Shown here piece after piece: positions 1 through 10,569 of a stretch of DNA of 64,000 nt (positions within the stretch are counted from its first letter, which is position 1; the number at the start of each line of letters is the position of its first letter). Source of the DNA: Podospora bellae-mahoneyi (lineage: Eukaryota > Ascomycota > Sordariomycetes > Sordariales > Podosporaceae). The translations under genes were made by a program, and so were the position numbers. A model generated the notes under the pieces. That model searched no databases and was not told the origin of the DNA. It saw only the letters and a list, made by a program, of their open reading frames with translations. The stretch is taken from positions 875,501 to 939,500 of the forward strand of contig NC_085882.1 of assembly GCF_035222275.1 (NCBI RefSeq). The letters run 5' to 3'.

Positions 1-1256
1 TGAAGGAGGCCGGTCTCATATCGTCCAGCTCGTTTGGGCTGCACATCGCGAGCGTACCACTGAAGCAGCGGGGTTCGCTAATCTTGGGGGGATACGAAGA
101 AAACAGAGTTATAGGTCCCGTAGGCGTCTTCACAAAGACAACCGGCCTGCCAGTCACCTATCTGACCGACGTCAGCATCGGATACGAGGGTGCCACAGAG
201 AAGGACAGGGAAGACGGGAGCGTGTGGCCCAACCCAGTACCAGACGAAGCGAGCAGAGTCGGTCTCGCGCGATTCATGCAGCCATCAGAAAACGGCATCA
301 TCGCCATTCCCAACCCAGCAGTTCCCGGCATCTACCTCCCTCCTCCCGTGTGCGCTAACGCAGCGACGAAGCTCCCTGTTGTATGGAAGGAAGACCTCGG
401 GTATTATCTCTGGGACACAACAGACCCCCGTTACGACACGGTGATGAACTTTGGCGGCTACATGGCTTTCACCTTCCTCGACTCAACAGCAGCCAACATC
501 ACCATCAAAATCCCATTCAAACTGCTCAATCTCACACTGGAGGCACCGATTGTCGACGAGCCGGTTCCCTATTTTCCATGCCACGACACCAACAGCTACA
601 ACACTGGCATCTGGGAACTTGGCCGAGCTTTTCTCCAGGGAGCTTTCTTTGGCGTCAACTACGACACAAACGTCACGTTTCTGGCGCAGGCCCCAGGCCC
701 TGATATGGAACAAAGTGCGACACGATCCTTGGAGCCCACAGACCGAAACATGACCGGTCTGCCCGTCAAGGCATTCGTCAATAGCTGGCGGAAACAATGG
801 CCGGAGCTTGTGATTCCTGATACCGAGTCCACTCTCAGCCCGGCAGCTCTGGCAGGTATCATCATTGGGACCCTAGCGGTTGTTGGTCTACTCACGGCTC
901 TTGGCTGGTTTGTCTGGAGGCGGAGACAACGGGGTAGGAGGACGCAGCAGTTATCGGGGGAGCAGCCGTCGGATTCTGAAATGAAGCCCGTGATTGAATT
1001 GGGCATCCCGGACAAGGTTGAAGCAAAAATATGCCCTTACCCGGAGAAGCCGTTTGTGGAGATAGACGATAGCACTGTCCTGGAGCTGGACTCGAGAAGT
1101 GTAACAAGTGTGAGGACGGTGAGGACGGCGCGGGATCTGTCCCAGTTCAGCGAGGCACCGGACTCACCGGGCGTATACGAGATGCCTGCTGATAATCCAT
1201 TTGTGGACCGGCAAAGGGATAAGGAGAAAGAGGCGGACAGGGAAAGTCAAAGGTGA
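1..1256 (+). CDS. Membrane-anchored pepsin-like aspartic protease (A1 family), 3' part
   Basis: The frame is open from base 3 to the TGA at 1254-1256, so the gene starts left of the window. The visible part carries the C-terminal lobe of a fungal A1-type aspartic protease. The stretch GSLILGGYEENRV is the usual strand near the second catalytic Asp, and WELGRAFLQGAFFGVNYD matches the typical LGRxFLxxAF segment near the domain end. After it comes a linker and one transmembrane helix (bases about 849-920, LAGIIIGTLAVVGLLTALGW), followed by an Arg-rich stop-transfer patch and a ~110-residue acidic/Ser-rich cytoplasmic tail. This is the layout of a type I surface protein with an extracellular protease-like domain. 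The catalytic Asp motifs lie outside or at the very edge of the window, so activity cannot be judged. The family call is by pattern recognition. Confidence 0.8.
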   Translation, partial: KEAGLISSSSFGLHIASVPLKQRGSLILGGYEENRVIGPVGVFTKTTGLPVTYLTDVSIGYEGATEKDREDGSVWPNPVPDEASRVGLARFMQPSENGIIAIPNPAVPGIYLPPPVCANAATKLPVVWKEDLGYYLWDTTDPRYDTVMNFGGYMAFTFLDSTAANITIKIPFKLLNLTLEAPIVDEPVPYFPCHDTNSYNTGIWELGRAFLQGAFFGVNYDTNVTFLAQAPGPDMEQSATRSLEPTDRNMTGLPVKAFVNSWRKQWPELVIPDTESTLSPAALAGIIIGTLAVVGLLTALGWFVWRRRQRGRRTQQLSGEQPSDSEMKPVIELGIPDKVEAKICPYPEKPFVEIDDSTVLELDSRSVTSVRTVRTARDLSQFSEAPDSPGVYEMPADNPFVDRQRDKEKEADRESQR

Positions 1257-1484
1257 CATAATTAGCGACAATTTTGATTTAGAGATACCCCAACCATACT
1301 GGATAACGAAAACGGCGCTATCGGAGCAACTAATGTGTTCTGAAAAGCCAAAATGAAATAACCAACTGTTGAATATCTCTTGGGGCCCCTAAAAGGAGTG
1401 TGAAAATTGTCTAGAAAGGCACTTGGGGGTTATGAATGACGTTTTGAAAATGGCTGAAAAACTCCGCGGAGAAGGGAGTGGTGA

Positions 1485-2464
1485 TCACGGCCGCAAGCTG
1501 ATGCAACCCGCCGAGCTGTCCTCTTGGAAGATGCCGCCAAAGATGATGCCCTCGTCGATACCGTCTTCTTGAAACCCGTTTCTTGTAATATCGCCAACCG
1601 CATCAGTCGGCTTTTTGAGCAAGCCAAAGTGGAACTGTCCTTGCCCGCTGACATCGTTGGAGATGACCTGGGTCACGGCCTCGAGGGGATCCCCGCCGGC
1701 TGAAAAAAAGACCTGGGTAGTGCTGTCGTTCTGTCCGTCAGTTATAAGCTCAAAGGCTTGTGACTAGATAGGAGAGCGAGACCCACAGGGCGTCAAAGTC
1801 TAGTGTAACAGCAAAGTTGTGGAAAACGCCGTCCAGAAATGGGACGCTGAAGAGAAGTTTTGATGGGGTTTGGTTGACATTTCCAAATAACTGTAGGGTA
1901 TCAGGGTCGACAGCTGTGTCACCGCCCAGAATGCTGCCCGTTTTCAAGACGAACTGATTGGTGCTAAAGTCGTTGCTTTCAAGAAACACCAGCTGATATT
2001 CGTGAGACAGATTCAGCGGGCGTTGTGCGTCCTTGCCTATGCTGAAATGGAGGGTCTTGATGCTTGTGGTGCTGTCGTCGATGCCAGAGTTGCTGGCAGG
2101 AAGGAGCTCAGCGCGACGGAAACCAGTCTGGCCGTTGAAGATGGACGCGTCGCTGATGGTCACTTCTATGGGAATGGTCTCAATGTCGAACTGCTTCCTG
2201 GTTGGTATCTTTCGCACGCATAAGGAGCAGATTCGGGATGGATGAACGCACCAGAGAAGCAGAGATGGCGGGCAGCTGGATGAGCTGGCTGAAGCTGAGC
2301 CCAGCTCCGAGCACATTGGTCTCGCTGAAAAAGTTATTTGGAGTGTCGAAACCAGCGACACCGAAGCTTGGCGGAACGCGGCCATCAAACTGAAGACGGC
2401 AGCTCTGGGCAGAAACGGAGGTAACCAGCGAAGCGCAGATAAGAGGAATTCCGTGTTTGTGCAT
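1485..2464 (-). CDS. Secreted glycoside hydrolase family 131 (beta-glucanase)
   Basis: Three exons, complement(1485..1722, 1787..2193, 2252..2464), give 285 aa. Introns are GTGCGT...GAAG (58 bases) and GTGGGT...CTGAC...ACAG (64 bases), and the spliced frame closes exactly. The protein starts with a signal peptide (MHKHGIPLICASLVTSVSAQ). It then runs through family landmarks in order: LQFDGRVP, IEVTISDASIF, QTGFRRAELLPASN, PLNLSHEYQLVF, NDFSTNQFVLKTG, GVFHNFAVTLDF, FHFGLLKKPT, EGIIFGGIFQEDSS. GH131 enzymes are fungal secreted broad-specificity exo/endo beta-1,3/1,6- and beta-1,4-glucanases. The C-terminus stops just after the catalytic domain with no CBM1, so this is a single-domain form. Its neighbours (protease, Cys-rich GPI protein) also act at the cell surface, but no operon-like link is implied. 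The identification is strong because the landmarks run the full length. Confidence 0.88.
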
Positions 2465-2912
2465 GTTGAACTAATCAAGGATTCAATGACCTGGTGGACC
2501 GAGAAAGTGTGTTGGCATCGATGCGCAGTTGCGTGAACATCTTATACATACTGCGGAAAGGTGCAATCCATCCATGGTGGGCATTCAAAAGCTCTCCCGT
2601 CTCTTAGCCGATTCAAAATGCGGGATGATCAAACTGGTCGTACGAAATGTCCGTGATGCAGAGGGGCCGTTCGGGTTTGAGATCGCAGGGAACAGATAGC
2701 CCAACACCCGTCAGGCCAAGCAGAGCAAGTATAAGCGGCAGAAAGGAAAGGAGAGTAAAGAAAAATTATGTATTAGCTAACCATCAACCCCGGGTATCAA
2801 CTAAAGATCCAATCTGACCCTAAATCTCAGCTGCCAGCCAACCGTCATGTCGTCATTTCACACATTTGCAATTATATTCACGCACCCACATAGGTAGCTT
2901 TCATATTCAACT
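2465..2912. other. Intergenic, upstream of the GH131 gene
   Basis: No open frame with coding character. It holds the promoter and 5' leader of the GH131 gene and the 3' flank of the next minus-strand gene. A run of A/T-rich sequence lies at 2755-2900. No recognisable element was seen. Confidence 0.6.
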
Positions 2913-3856
2913 TTAGTACAGCATCACTCCGAGCACAAAAAGTGCCAATGAGTTAAGATTGACTCTCAAATCACTGCTGCCTGCGGTGACGATAGGCGAC
3001 ATCGTCGTTGAGTTCTAAGTCCCAAGCAGTCAGCGAATGAATGGCAAGGCATCAAACCAGGGCATTAATACGTATACATACCGTAGGTCTGTGAGTTGTT
3101 TGGGATGTTGGTGGCTTCGTTATCGTGGTGTCGGTCCAGGATGAGCTGTCTGGGGGGGAAGTCACAGTTGATGCCGTGTTGCACTCGCCAGTCCCAACAG
3201 TGACGGTCACTTCAAAGGTTGAGACCACGGTGGTTGTTCCCCATGAGGTGACGGTGGAGGGGACACACTGACTGTCTGTTGCGGTAGGAAAGTCGCTCTC
3301 TGTGTCCGTTGGTGTGGTTGTGGTGTCTGTTGAGCCGCTTGGGCCCGCCGAGGTGGTTGCCGTGGATGATGAAGGGGGTGCAGACGTGGTCCCTCCGCCC
3401 ACACCGCATTCTTCCAGACTTTGGCCCTGGTAACAGGTGTCAGACAATCTTTCGGCAATCTCCAACAAACAGTGGCTAGCTCACATCTTCACAGCACCAT
3501 ACTCTTCCGCCGAGTTCTTTCCATGCGCAATAGTATCCACGGTCACAGGCACGCCCTGAGCCATTCTCACAACAGCTTTGACCTAGATCCACTTGGTTGT
3601 AGCAGAACAACGACAGCTCCGTCGACGCCCTGCACGACAGCCAGTTTGCACCGCAGGCATTTTCGCAAGTTGTACCGCTACCGCATGAGCCAAACTCGGG
3701 ATGATAGCCAGGAGGAGTTGTCTGACGACGATCGAGGGACGGTCCTTCCAAGCCAGCTGCCCTCGGTGTGTTCCACCAGAAGAACTCGTTCTTTTGCGCA
3801 GAGCAGACCACCACCAAGAGCTGGAGGCCTGCAAGAAGGACACTTTTTGTCGACAT
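2913..3856 (-). CDS. Small Cys-rich GPI-anchored surface protein
   Basis: Three exons, complement(2913..3014, 3082..3426, 3485..3856), all in phase 0, give 272 aa. Donors are GTGAGC and GTATGT, acceptors CCAG and TTAG, with CTGAC branch sites. The protein has a signal peptide (MSTKSVLLAGLQLLVVVCSA). Next is a compact Cys-rich domain (about residues 50-130) with landmarks FGSCGSGTTCENACG, GQSCCENGSGRACDRGYYC and VWCCED. A long Ser/Thr/Pro linker follows (SSSTATTSAGPSGSTDTTTT), then a short hydrophobic end (LALFVLGVMLY) after a small-residue site (AGSSD). That end is the classic GPI-anchor signal. The last exon is supported because it alone supplies the GPI tail and closes the frame. The Cys-rich module recurs in secreted proteins of filamentous fungi with no assigned activity; a wall-surface role is inferred. 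Confidence 0.78.
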
Positions 3857-4629
3857 TTTCAAAATGATGTTGGAGGTACAGATTTCGAAAGCACTGCCAA
3901 GAGAGGAGAGGCAGCGAGCCTCATTCTTATCCGAGTCACGCTTGCTCAGGAACAAGACGCCGACATCATAAAGCATGGGAGCTAAGAGTTCTTTGGGAAC
4001 CAAGATGTGACCCTGGCAGGAACCATCAGGTTTTCTTTTGGTCAAAAAGTCCGTGGCGTCATCTGATGGGCTAGTAGTTGAAGCCCCGAATATTGAACCC
4101 CGCTGCATGCGACTGCAGCCCGCCAACGAGGGGCAGCTCCTGATTGGAGTCGTCGTGGGTCTGAGTTGTCCAAGGCGGTGTGGTGTTGTTCGTGGCTGCA
4201 GAAGGGATGAGGTTGGGCACACTGCCCAATGCCGATCGGGCGAGAGGGAGTGCCAAGTCTTCAATTGGCCGAACCTCGCGGGGCTGCATCTACAACCTGG
4301 ACTGCCCAATCATGGCTCTCACGCCTGCCGCTTGCACCGCCATCACGGGCCAGGGGCCGTCTGCCCTTCAGCTTCGTCACAGCAAGCCCACCTCACCCAT
4401 CTCGGAGCCGTGGTTGTATTGGGCTGCAGATGTCGCACATGCGTGTGTCGACCCCCTCCCCCAGTTGGTGAATGACTATCAGGCCAGTCAGCAGCCTCCA
4501 TGAGATCGAGCATGTCCCCTCTCAATAACCCCTCGTCCATTCCCTGTGGGTTTCCCTGGAAGTCAAACTCCATCCTTTATCATCAACACATCCTGGCACC
4601 ACAGCAACATCACCACTCACTTGCACTCA
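3857..4629. other. Divergent promoter region
   Basis: Lies between a minus-strand gene (start 3856) and a plus-strand gene (start 4630). An ATG at 4312 opens a 64-codon frame that ends in a TGA at 4501-4503, in the same phase as the downstream gene. It could be an upstream exon joined by an unrecognised intron, but no convincing donor/acceptor pair was found. Otherwise nothing clear. Confidence 0.5.
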
Positions 4630-6348
4630 ATGGGCTACTTCGTGGGCATCACCAGCACCGGCTTCGTGGGGACCGACGAGCTGAGTGCGGTGACCTCTTT
4701 TCAACCATGTCATATCTTTGGTGATCAGATGCTCATCGGCACGGGAATTCGTGTTGGATTCTACCTGCTTTATATCGCTGCCATTGTTGCCGTCCTGTTT
4801 GGCGTTGACAAGCAATTCCGTTTCTGGCACGGCGCGTGGGGTATTCTGGCCCTGTCCCTCTTTCTGTCCATGTTCCTCAACGTTGTGGACTACAATTTGA
4901 TTATCATTGATTACGCCATCTTGATCCAGCTCGTGCTCTGGTATCCAGTCTACTTCGTCTTCACTGTTCTCTTCCGACAGGCATTGGTGGTTGATGGGAG
5001 GCGGGGAGCCAAGACCGACACAGAATATCGAGAGCGTCTTCAGCGTTGTCGACAGTCAGCAGTGACAGAGCTGGATGTGGCACGAGCACGAGCCTATTCC
5101 GATGTTTTGAAAGCATTTGCTCTACATGCGGCGGCGGAGGAAGCAGACGCAGATCATGACGCTGCACAAGAAGCCCTTGTTCATGCGGTACAGCACTACG
5201 TCTCCCACTGGCATGAGCAGATCGAGGTCCCGGCCGAGGACGGCTCTCAGCTGGGGAACAACACCGACGGAGGGGCCGTGACAACAGTCTACAACACTGA
5301 GCTGATCGAGGAAATTGCAGCCGCTCCCACCCGCGCCGATATTGACAAGCTCCGGGATCTCTACGTTGCGGCATTGGTCCATTCCAACCACTCCGTGGCC
5401 GAAGCCCGAGCCGCTGAGCATGAGGTTGCCCTCATTGCGTCTGAAGAACTCGTCATCAAGCGCCGAGCACGACGACCCAAGAATGCCTTCCGGCATTTCT
5501 TGCTGACAACCAGTTACAAAGACCAGCTGACGGCTGCCATCGGGCTCTTGATCTGGTCGATGTACATGTTTGGGACGGCGGCACTAAACTGGCCACTTCT
5601 ACGCAATGGCAACAAGCAAGGTGGCGCCTGTGACAATGTTCCAACCGTTTACTTTGTCCTGGCGCCGAAGAAGCCTTTCGCAGATGCAGGGTTTGCCACT
5701 TTTCTTCGGGTCTGGACAGTCGGAGTTTGCATCGTCGCTGTCATCACCACGGCCGTTGCCCTGTTTATCTTGTTTGTCAGCTTTTTTGGCCCCGCTGCAC
5801 TTGGTCTACGCCAGAAGGAGAGGAAGAGGAAGGGCAAGAAGTCAGTCGAATCAGGTCAAGGGGAGTACGTCTATGATGTCCGGGGCTCACCAGGCTACTC
5901 TTGCAAAGCTCGTGGTCGACACACGCAGGAGATCCTTTCCTGCATTCACCAGACTCAGTCCCGAACAATCAGACATCGATACCAAAGCAGAACAACCTCG
6001 CCAATTCAGTTCACCCTGTGGAATATCCCCTGGGCCGTTTTGCTAGCTGTGCTGTTGTTGGTCACGATCGTCTGTGCCGAGCTGACCATCAACAGGCAAG
6101 GCCCCAACAACAACATGCCGTTGGATTTTGCTCGGCCGCCTCTTCGCGAGACTTCGGAGATCCTTGGCTTCTTGATTGGGTTGTATTCTCTGGTATTGAC
6201 GCTACTCAGTGTGATCGGGGCGTTTGTTGCGGCCATCCTTCGCAAGCGTCGCCGAGGCAATCAGCATGACGAGCAGCATATCCACTACTATCGACGTGAG
6301 AAGGGGGGTCAAGCAGGGAGGTCCGAACAGCCGGCATTGGTGGATTGA
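4630..6348 (+). CDS. Multi-pass membrane protein of unknown function
   Basis: Single exon, 572 aa from the ATG at 4630. About seven hydrophobic segments are visible. Three lie near the N-terminus (VGFYLLYIAAIVAVLFGV; the GAWGILALSLFLSMF block; the ILIQLVLWYPVYFVFTVLF block). A ~200-residue hydrophilic Ala/Glu-rich loop follows, with coiled-coil character (bases about 4990-5480). Four more segments come after it, the last ending in an Arg-rich tail (ILRKRRRG). The sequence before the first helix (CHIFGDQMLIGTGIRVGFYL) resembles the start of fungal multi-pass proteins where Cys and G-I-R-V/I precede helix 1. I do not recognise a transporter or enzyme motif. The start is uncertain: the frame is open a little further upstream, but 4630 is the first ATG in it. 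Function unknown; plasma-membrane or vacuolar location is a guess. Confidence 0.72.
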   Translation: MGYFVGITSTGFVGTDELSAVTSFQPCHIFGDQMLIGTGIRVGFYLLYIAAIVAVLFGVDKQFRFWHGAWGILALSLFLSMFLNVVDYNLIIIDYAILIQLVLWYPVYFVFTVLFRQALVVDGRRGAKTDTEYRERLQRCRQSAVTELDVARARAYSDVLKAFALHAAAEEADADHDAAQEALVHAVQHYVSHWHEQIEVPAEDGSQLGNNTDGGAVTTVYNTELIEEIAAAPTRADIDKLRDLYVAALVHSNHSVAEARAAEHEVALIASEELVIKRRARRPKNAFRHFLLTTSYKDQLTAAIGLLIWSMYMFGTAALNWPLLRNGNKQGGACDNVPTVYFVLAPKKPFADAGFATFLRVWTVGVCIVAVITTAVALFILFVSFFGPAALGLRQKERKRKGKKSVESGQGEYVYDVRGSPGYSCKARGRHTQEILSCIHQTQSRTIRHRYQSRTTSPIQFTLWNIPWAVLLAVLLLVTIVCAELTINRQGPNNNMPLDFARPPLRETSEILGFLIGLYSLVLTLLSVIGAFVAAILRKRRRGNQHDEQHIHYYRREKGGQAGRSEQPALVD

Positions 6349-7492
6349 TGATGATCGTGATGGCACATGATGACAGGCAAGAGCTCATGATAATGGGGGT
6401 TCAAAGTTCAAAGTTTAAACACAGATGGATTATTTGGAAGTTGGCTAGGATAATGGAAGTGGCCGAGACAGAGGAGTCTGCTGGAATCACCCAGCAAGAT
6501 AGCAATAGTTAGTGTGTTTTCGATATTTAGCAATATACCCTTGGTTTTTTTTTCTTTTGGCATTTCAACCTTTGTAGCACCCAGACTGATGAACTGGCAC
6601 CTTCCTTGTCTGCTGCGGTTGCCAAAATCAACTTGTACAGAACCGACTTCACCTAAATATACTGGCACTTTCCACCTGCTTCTTTCCATCTACTTCTGTC
6701 TTCCTCCCAACAAAGCATCATGATTCCACCTGAATACCCCGTTGCTCTGCCAAACCTCGGGCATTGACATCTTGTCTGAACTTTTGATCAAGATGAGCAA
6801 TTTGGTTGGCTTCCAACCACTGAGAAATTTTCTCTGCCGCGGAGCACGACTGATCGACTTGCTCCCAGCCGCGTTGAGCAACCTGCCCTCACGCCGATTA
6901 CATCCACCCACTTGCGCCGACCTCATTCACCCACTCACGAGGCACGTTCACCCACATGCGGAGCACCCTCGTTCACTTCCGGAGCACAGTTGTCCCAGTC
7001 GTCCACTAAAATGGTCAATGAGCACATCAAGAGCAAGAGCACAATAGGAGATCACCTATTGTGATGGCGGGTGAATGAGGAAGTGAATAGACTGACAGAC
7101 TTGCCCCACAACCTCTGGCGGAGCAGTCTTGTTTTCTTCTCTGCCATGAAGGCAGGCTGCGTGGGAATTTCTTCCCTTCTTCCTCCTCTCTCTTCTTTTG
7201 TCCCAAGCACCAAAGGAGCCAGTCTCTTGTTGTTTTTTCACCGCATCGATTGCTTCTTTCCAATCGCCTCTTTTTGCAATTCAGTCTCTTGGGTTTCAAT
7301 GGGCTTCGCATATCTCACCCACCGCAACCCCGGTCATCCATTTTGGAAGGCACAACCACGACATTCTCCCCCACCACCCCGCCGGCTTCCCTTCCACTCT
7401 TGTCGGACTCTCAGGAGGCTTCCTGTTTCGCAAATTCCAAGCACGCGACCTGAGTCACTTACATAACACCTATACAGCATCAGTTGACCATC
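6349..7492. other. Intergenic, upstream of the helicase gene
   Basis: About 1.1 kb with no supported gene. It has a T-rich tract at 6541-6560 and pyrimidine-rich sequence ending in CATCATGG at the next start codon. It contains the palindrome at 7041-7062, listed separately. Short open frames here lack codon bias or homology. Confidence 0.55.
7041..7062. repeat. Near-perfect 22-bp palindrome
   Basis: Arms ACAATAGG and CCTATTGT (8 bp each, perfectly complementary) flank a GATC-centred core with one mismatched pair. It lies about 430 bp upstream of the helicase start codon, so it could be a dimeric-protein binding site. Seen directly; function is inference. Confidence 0.5.
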
Positions 7493-10400
7493 ATGGAGTC
7501 TTCTCCCATTTACAGTTTCAGCTCTGTCGCGGAATTTGCCCGCATCCACAAGGCTGGAACAGAGCATGAGTTCCTTCAAGATGCGCGGTTGATTGATGAG
7601 ATCAATGGGCAGGACCTCAAGTTCGATGCTTGGTATGTTGTCTTCATTCAAGTCCCCTGCTCTATCAAGTACTAACTTGGCCTTTTAACAGGCTCATTAC
7701 TCGTATTCGGCAAACCATAAAGCGCAGCGAATACCTCCTTCTCGTTCAGCCAGGCTCCAACGGCGAAAGCAAGATGCCGTCCCAAGGTGGAGGTGGCAAA
7801 GTGAGAATCGCCTTTTCGGATGGTACTTTCAGCAGATACTGGGATGTCGCTCGCATTGAGAATCCAGTTGCCATTCTGGGATCGAGCAGCTCGCCGCTGG
7901 CAAAGCTTCCCGCATACAAAATAACCGTTCCGACTGCACAGCATCATGAGGTCTTGGACAAACCCATTATCGACTCTACTGGGTCATCTTCCAGTTCGGC
8001 GGCCACTAGTCCCAAGCGTCTCTCCCCAGCAGCCTCCTCATCATCAACCATTTCACCCATCGCCTCCTCGGTTAGGAACTCTTCTGGTTTGCGTCGCGAT
8101 TGTCATGATCACAAGATTGTCGCAGACCAAATTGATCTGGCCTCTCAGCTGAACCCAACCAACGTCGTCAAGGTCAATTTCCATCTCTTCGCCTCGGAAT
8201 CAACCAAAGATTCTGAAATTGGAGCGTTAGAGTCTCTCCACGGTCGTTACCAGAACGCTACGGATCGACAACTGGACGCATTCAACTACTTTGTCACCTT
8301 GACAAACCCTGCTTTCCGTGTCAACCTTCACGACAAACTGCCACACATGAAAAAGGCTCTTGACCGGCCTGGGTGGTTTGAGACGCCCCTCGGCAAGAGG
8401 TTTCAGATGCTAAACCAACAGCAGAAGGAGGCTTATCTCCATGGCTTTGACCATCTACCATGCGGTATTTGTGTTCTCCCAGGGGGGCCTGGTGCGGGTA
8501 AGACGCACTTCAATCTGTTCACTATCGCCATGGCTCAATCTGAGCCCATGGTACGATTTGGGAAGCGTCCGAATGAGTCGGCAAAGGTTTTGTTCATCGT
8601 CGATATGAACAGTCCTGTCGACGATGTTGCGAACCGAATGGTCCGCCTGTACCAAGATCTGGGCATGAAGAAGTCGATCATTCGGATGAAGGGTTGGGGT
8701 TTTGAGGTGCACCGGAGCTCTAAGCTGAACCAAGCGGAGGACGCCGCGGCGGGCGGAATTGCCAATGCCGACTTCACCAACCAATTCCTTGCGACTGTCA
8801 AAGAGATGACTACTGGGCAAAACCCCGAGACCAGTTGCAGAGCCCCGTGTCTCGACGAAGCGGCTTGGGAGCGTTATGAAGCACACAAGGATACGGAGTA
8901 TGAGCCGATCAAGAAGTACATGGAAGAAGAGTTGTTCGGTGAGGAGGAATGCCTCGTGGTCCCCCTCCGTTTTCGCAATCTAGTATACGATCTGTACCGA
9001 GACACCCTAGCCGACGCCGACTTTATTGCGACAACCCCTGTGGCTGCGTCTAATCATTTTAAGGGCATGTTCAAGCCCGACTTGGTGTTCTTTGATGAGT
9101 CGCCTCATGCCCGAGAGCTGTGCAACTTGGTGGCAATTGCAAACTTCAACCCGGTCGCCTGGATATTTTGCGGCGATCATCGGCAAACTGTACCTTACGT
9201 CGGTTCTGCGGGCTCCGGTTCTCAGAATCCCTACGCGCGACAAATGCAAATTTCGATGATGGAACGAGCGGCCAGGGCCGGGGTGATTCGTCATGAACTC
9301 TTGATCAATCACCGTGCCTATGGCAGCCTTCATCGGTTGGCATCCGGTCTTTGGTACAACGGACGCATGGTCTCGGGAACAACAAAAACGGAAAACCGCC
9401 CGCTCGTTCATGTCCGCAACTATCTGAGCCGGCTCATTGGCAATAAGCCGTGCGGAGTACCGAGACTCATTGTTCATCTGAAAGGATCTGTCGGAGAAAA
9501 GACGGAGGGAACATCATGCTGGAATCCCAGTCACGCGGCTTGGGTGATGACTCGTGTCAAGGAGTTGCTGGCTGATCAACATTTTCGCAAGCCGGACAAG
9601 ATGGAGCCCGGCACCGTCCTCATAATATCGCCATACAGAGCTGCCTTCCAGCGGTATAAGAAGGAGCTCAGGACACTCCCTCAATGGGCCCAGAAGCGGG
9701 TGGAAGCTCGTACAGTCGATGTCTCGCAAGGCCACGAGGCTGACTTTGTGTTTTTGGATCTCTCGAAGGAGAGATCTACTGATTTTCTTGACGACCCTAA
9801 TAGGTTGTGCGTGGCTCTAACCAGAGCGCGTTTAGGGGAGATAATCCTGATGTCTGGAGACATGCCGTATTCCGAGCATTTCAAGCACCGAAGTGAGCAT
9901 CTTCGCCGGATGTACGCTGCCTGCATGGACCGCTCACCATCCGCTACCAGTGAGAATGGGGATGGGAACGATCTTTGCAGCGGGAATGGACAGGTTGTTT
10001 GGCTGCATGCCGAAATCGCTGACAATGAGGATTGGTCTACCCCGTTGTCTGACGACTGGCCCACGATGGCGTATGACGACCTGGACGAGATCGATCAGTC
10101 GGCTTTGTTGCACCGCAAGGCTACCGAGGCTTTGGCCGCTCAGCACAAGAGAAACGAGGAGTTTTACCGCAGATCCACCACTCGGAAGATCAATCAAGAG
10201 GCATATGACTGGCTGATGTGTCGCGATGCGGATGGCGATAGTGAAAAGAGGGAGTTTTCTCCCGAGAACGAGGTATTGGAGGAAAAGTATGTTCAGAGGA
10301 AGGATATTGTTCAGGAGAAGGAGTGCATTGTGGAGAAGCAGATTGAGGAGGAGGTGTCTACTGAGAAGGAGAACCCTGTCGATCAGAACGACCATGTCAT

Positions 10401-10569
10401 GATGAAGGAGTGTGGGCAGGGAAAGAGCTATGTTGAGGAAAGAGAGTGCACCGTGGAGGACGGGTTTGTTATAAAGAATGAGATGAGCTCACAACCTGGT
10501 GGTGGTGGGGGTTTGGCGTTGTTGACCTGCCTTGTTGGGAATCTGGGTAAATCGCAGGCTGATCACTAA
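7493..10569 (+). CDS. SF1-type (UPF1/DNA2-like) helicase-fold protein
   Basis: Two exons, 7493..7632 and 7692..10569 (intron GTATGT...AACAG, 59 bases), give 1005 aa. Superfamily 1 motifs run in order: Walker A GGPGAGKT (about 311-318), motif II as FFDES (515-517) in place of DEA, GDHRQTVPYVGS as motif III, INHRAYGSLHR near motif IV, SQGHE (725-729) as motif V, and VALTRAR (754-760) as motif VI. This is the UPF1/DNA2/NAM7 C-terminal helicase pattern. The N-terminal ~300 residues have no recognised domain. The C-terminal ~100 residues are highly charged with imperfect repeats of VxxKE/VEExEC type. The DES variant of motif II and the long charged tail differ from the housekeeping helicases UPF1, SEN1 and DNA2, so this is an accessory, lineage-type member. 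A nucleic-acid-dependent ATPase role is inferred; the substrate is unknown. Confidence 0.82.

Noticed and set aside
4312-4503. Upstream exon of the 4.6-kb membrane protein
   Set aside because: In the right phase, but no convincing donor/acceptor pair removes the TGA at 4501. Mentioned under the intergenic entry only.
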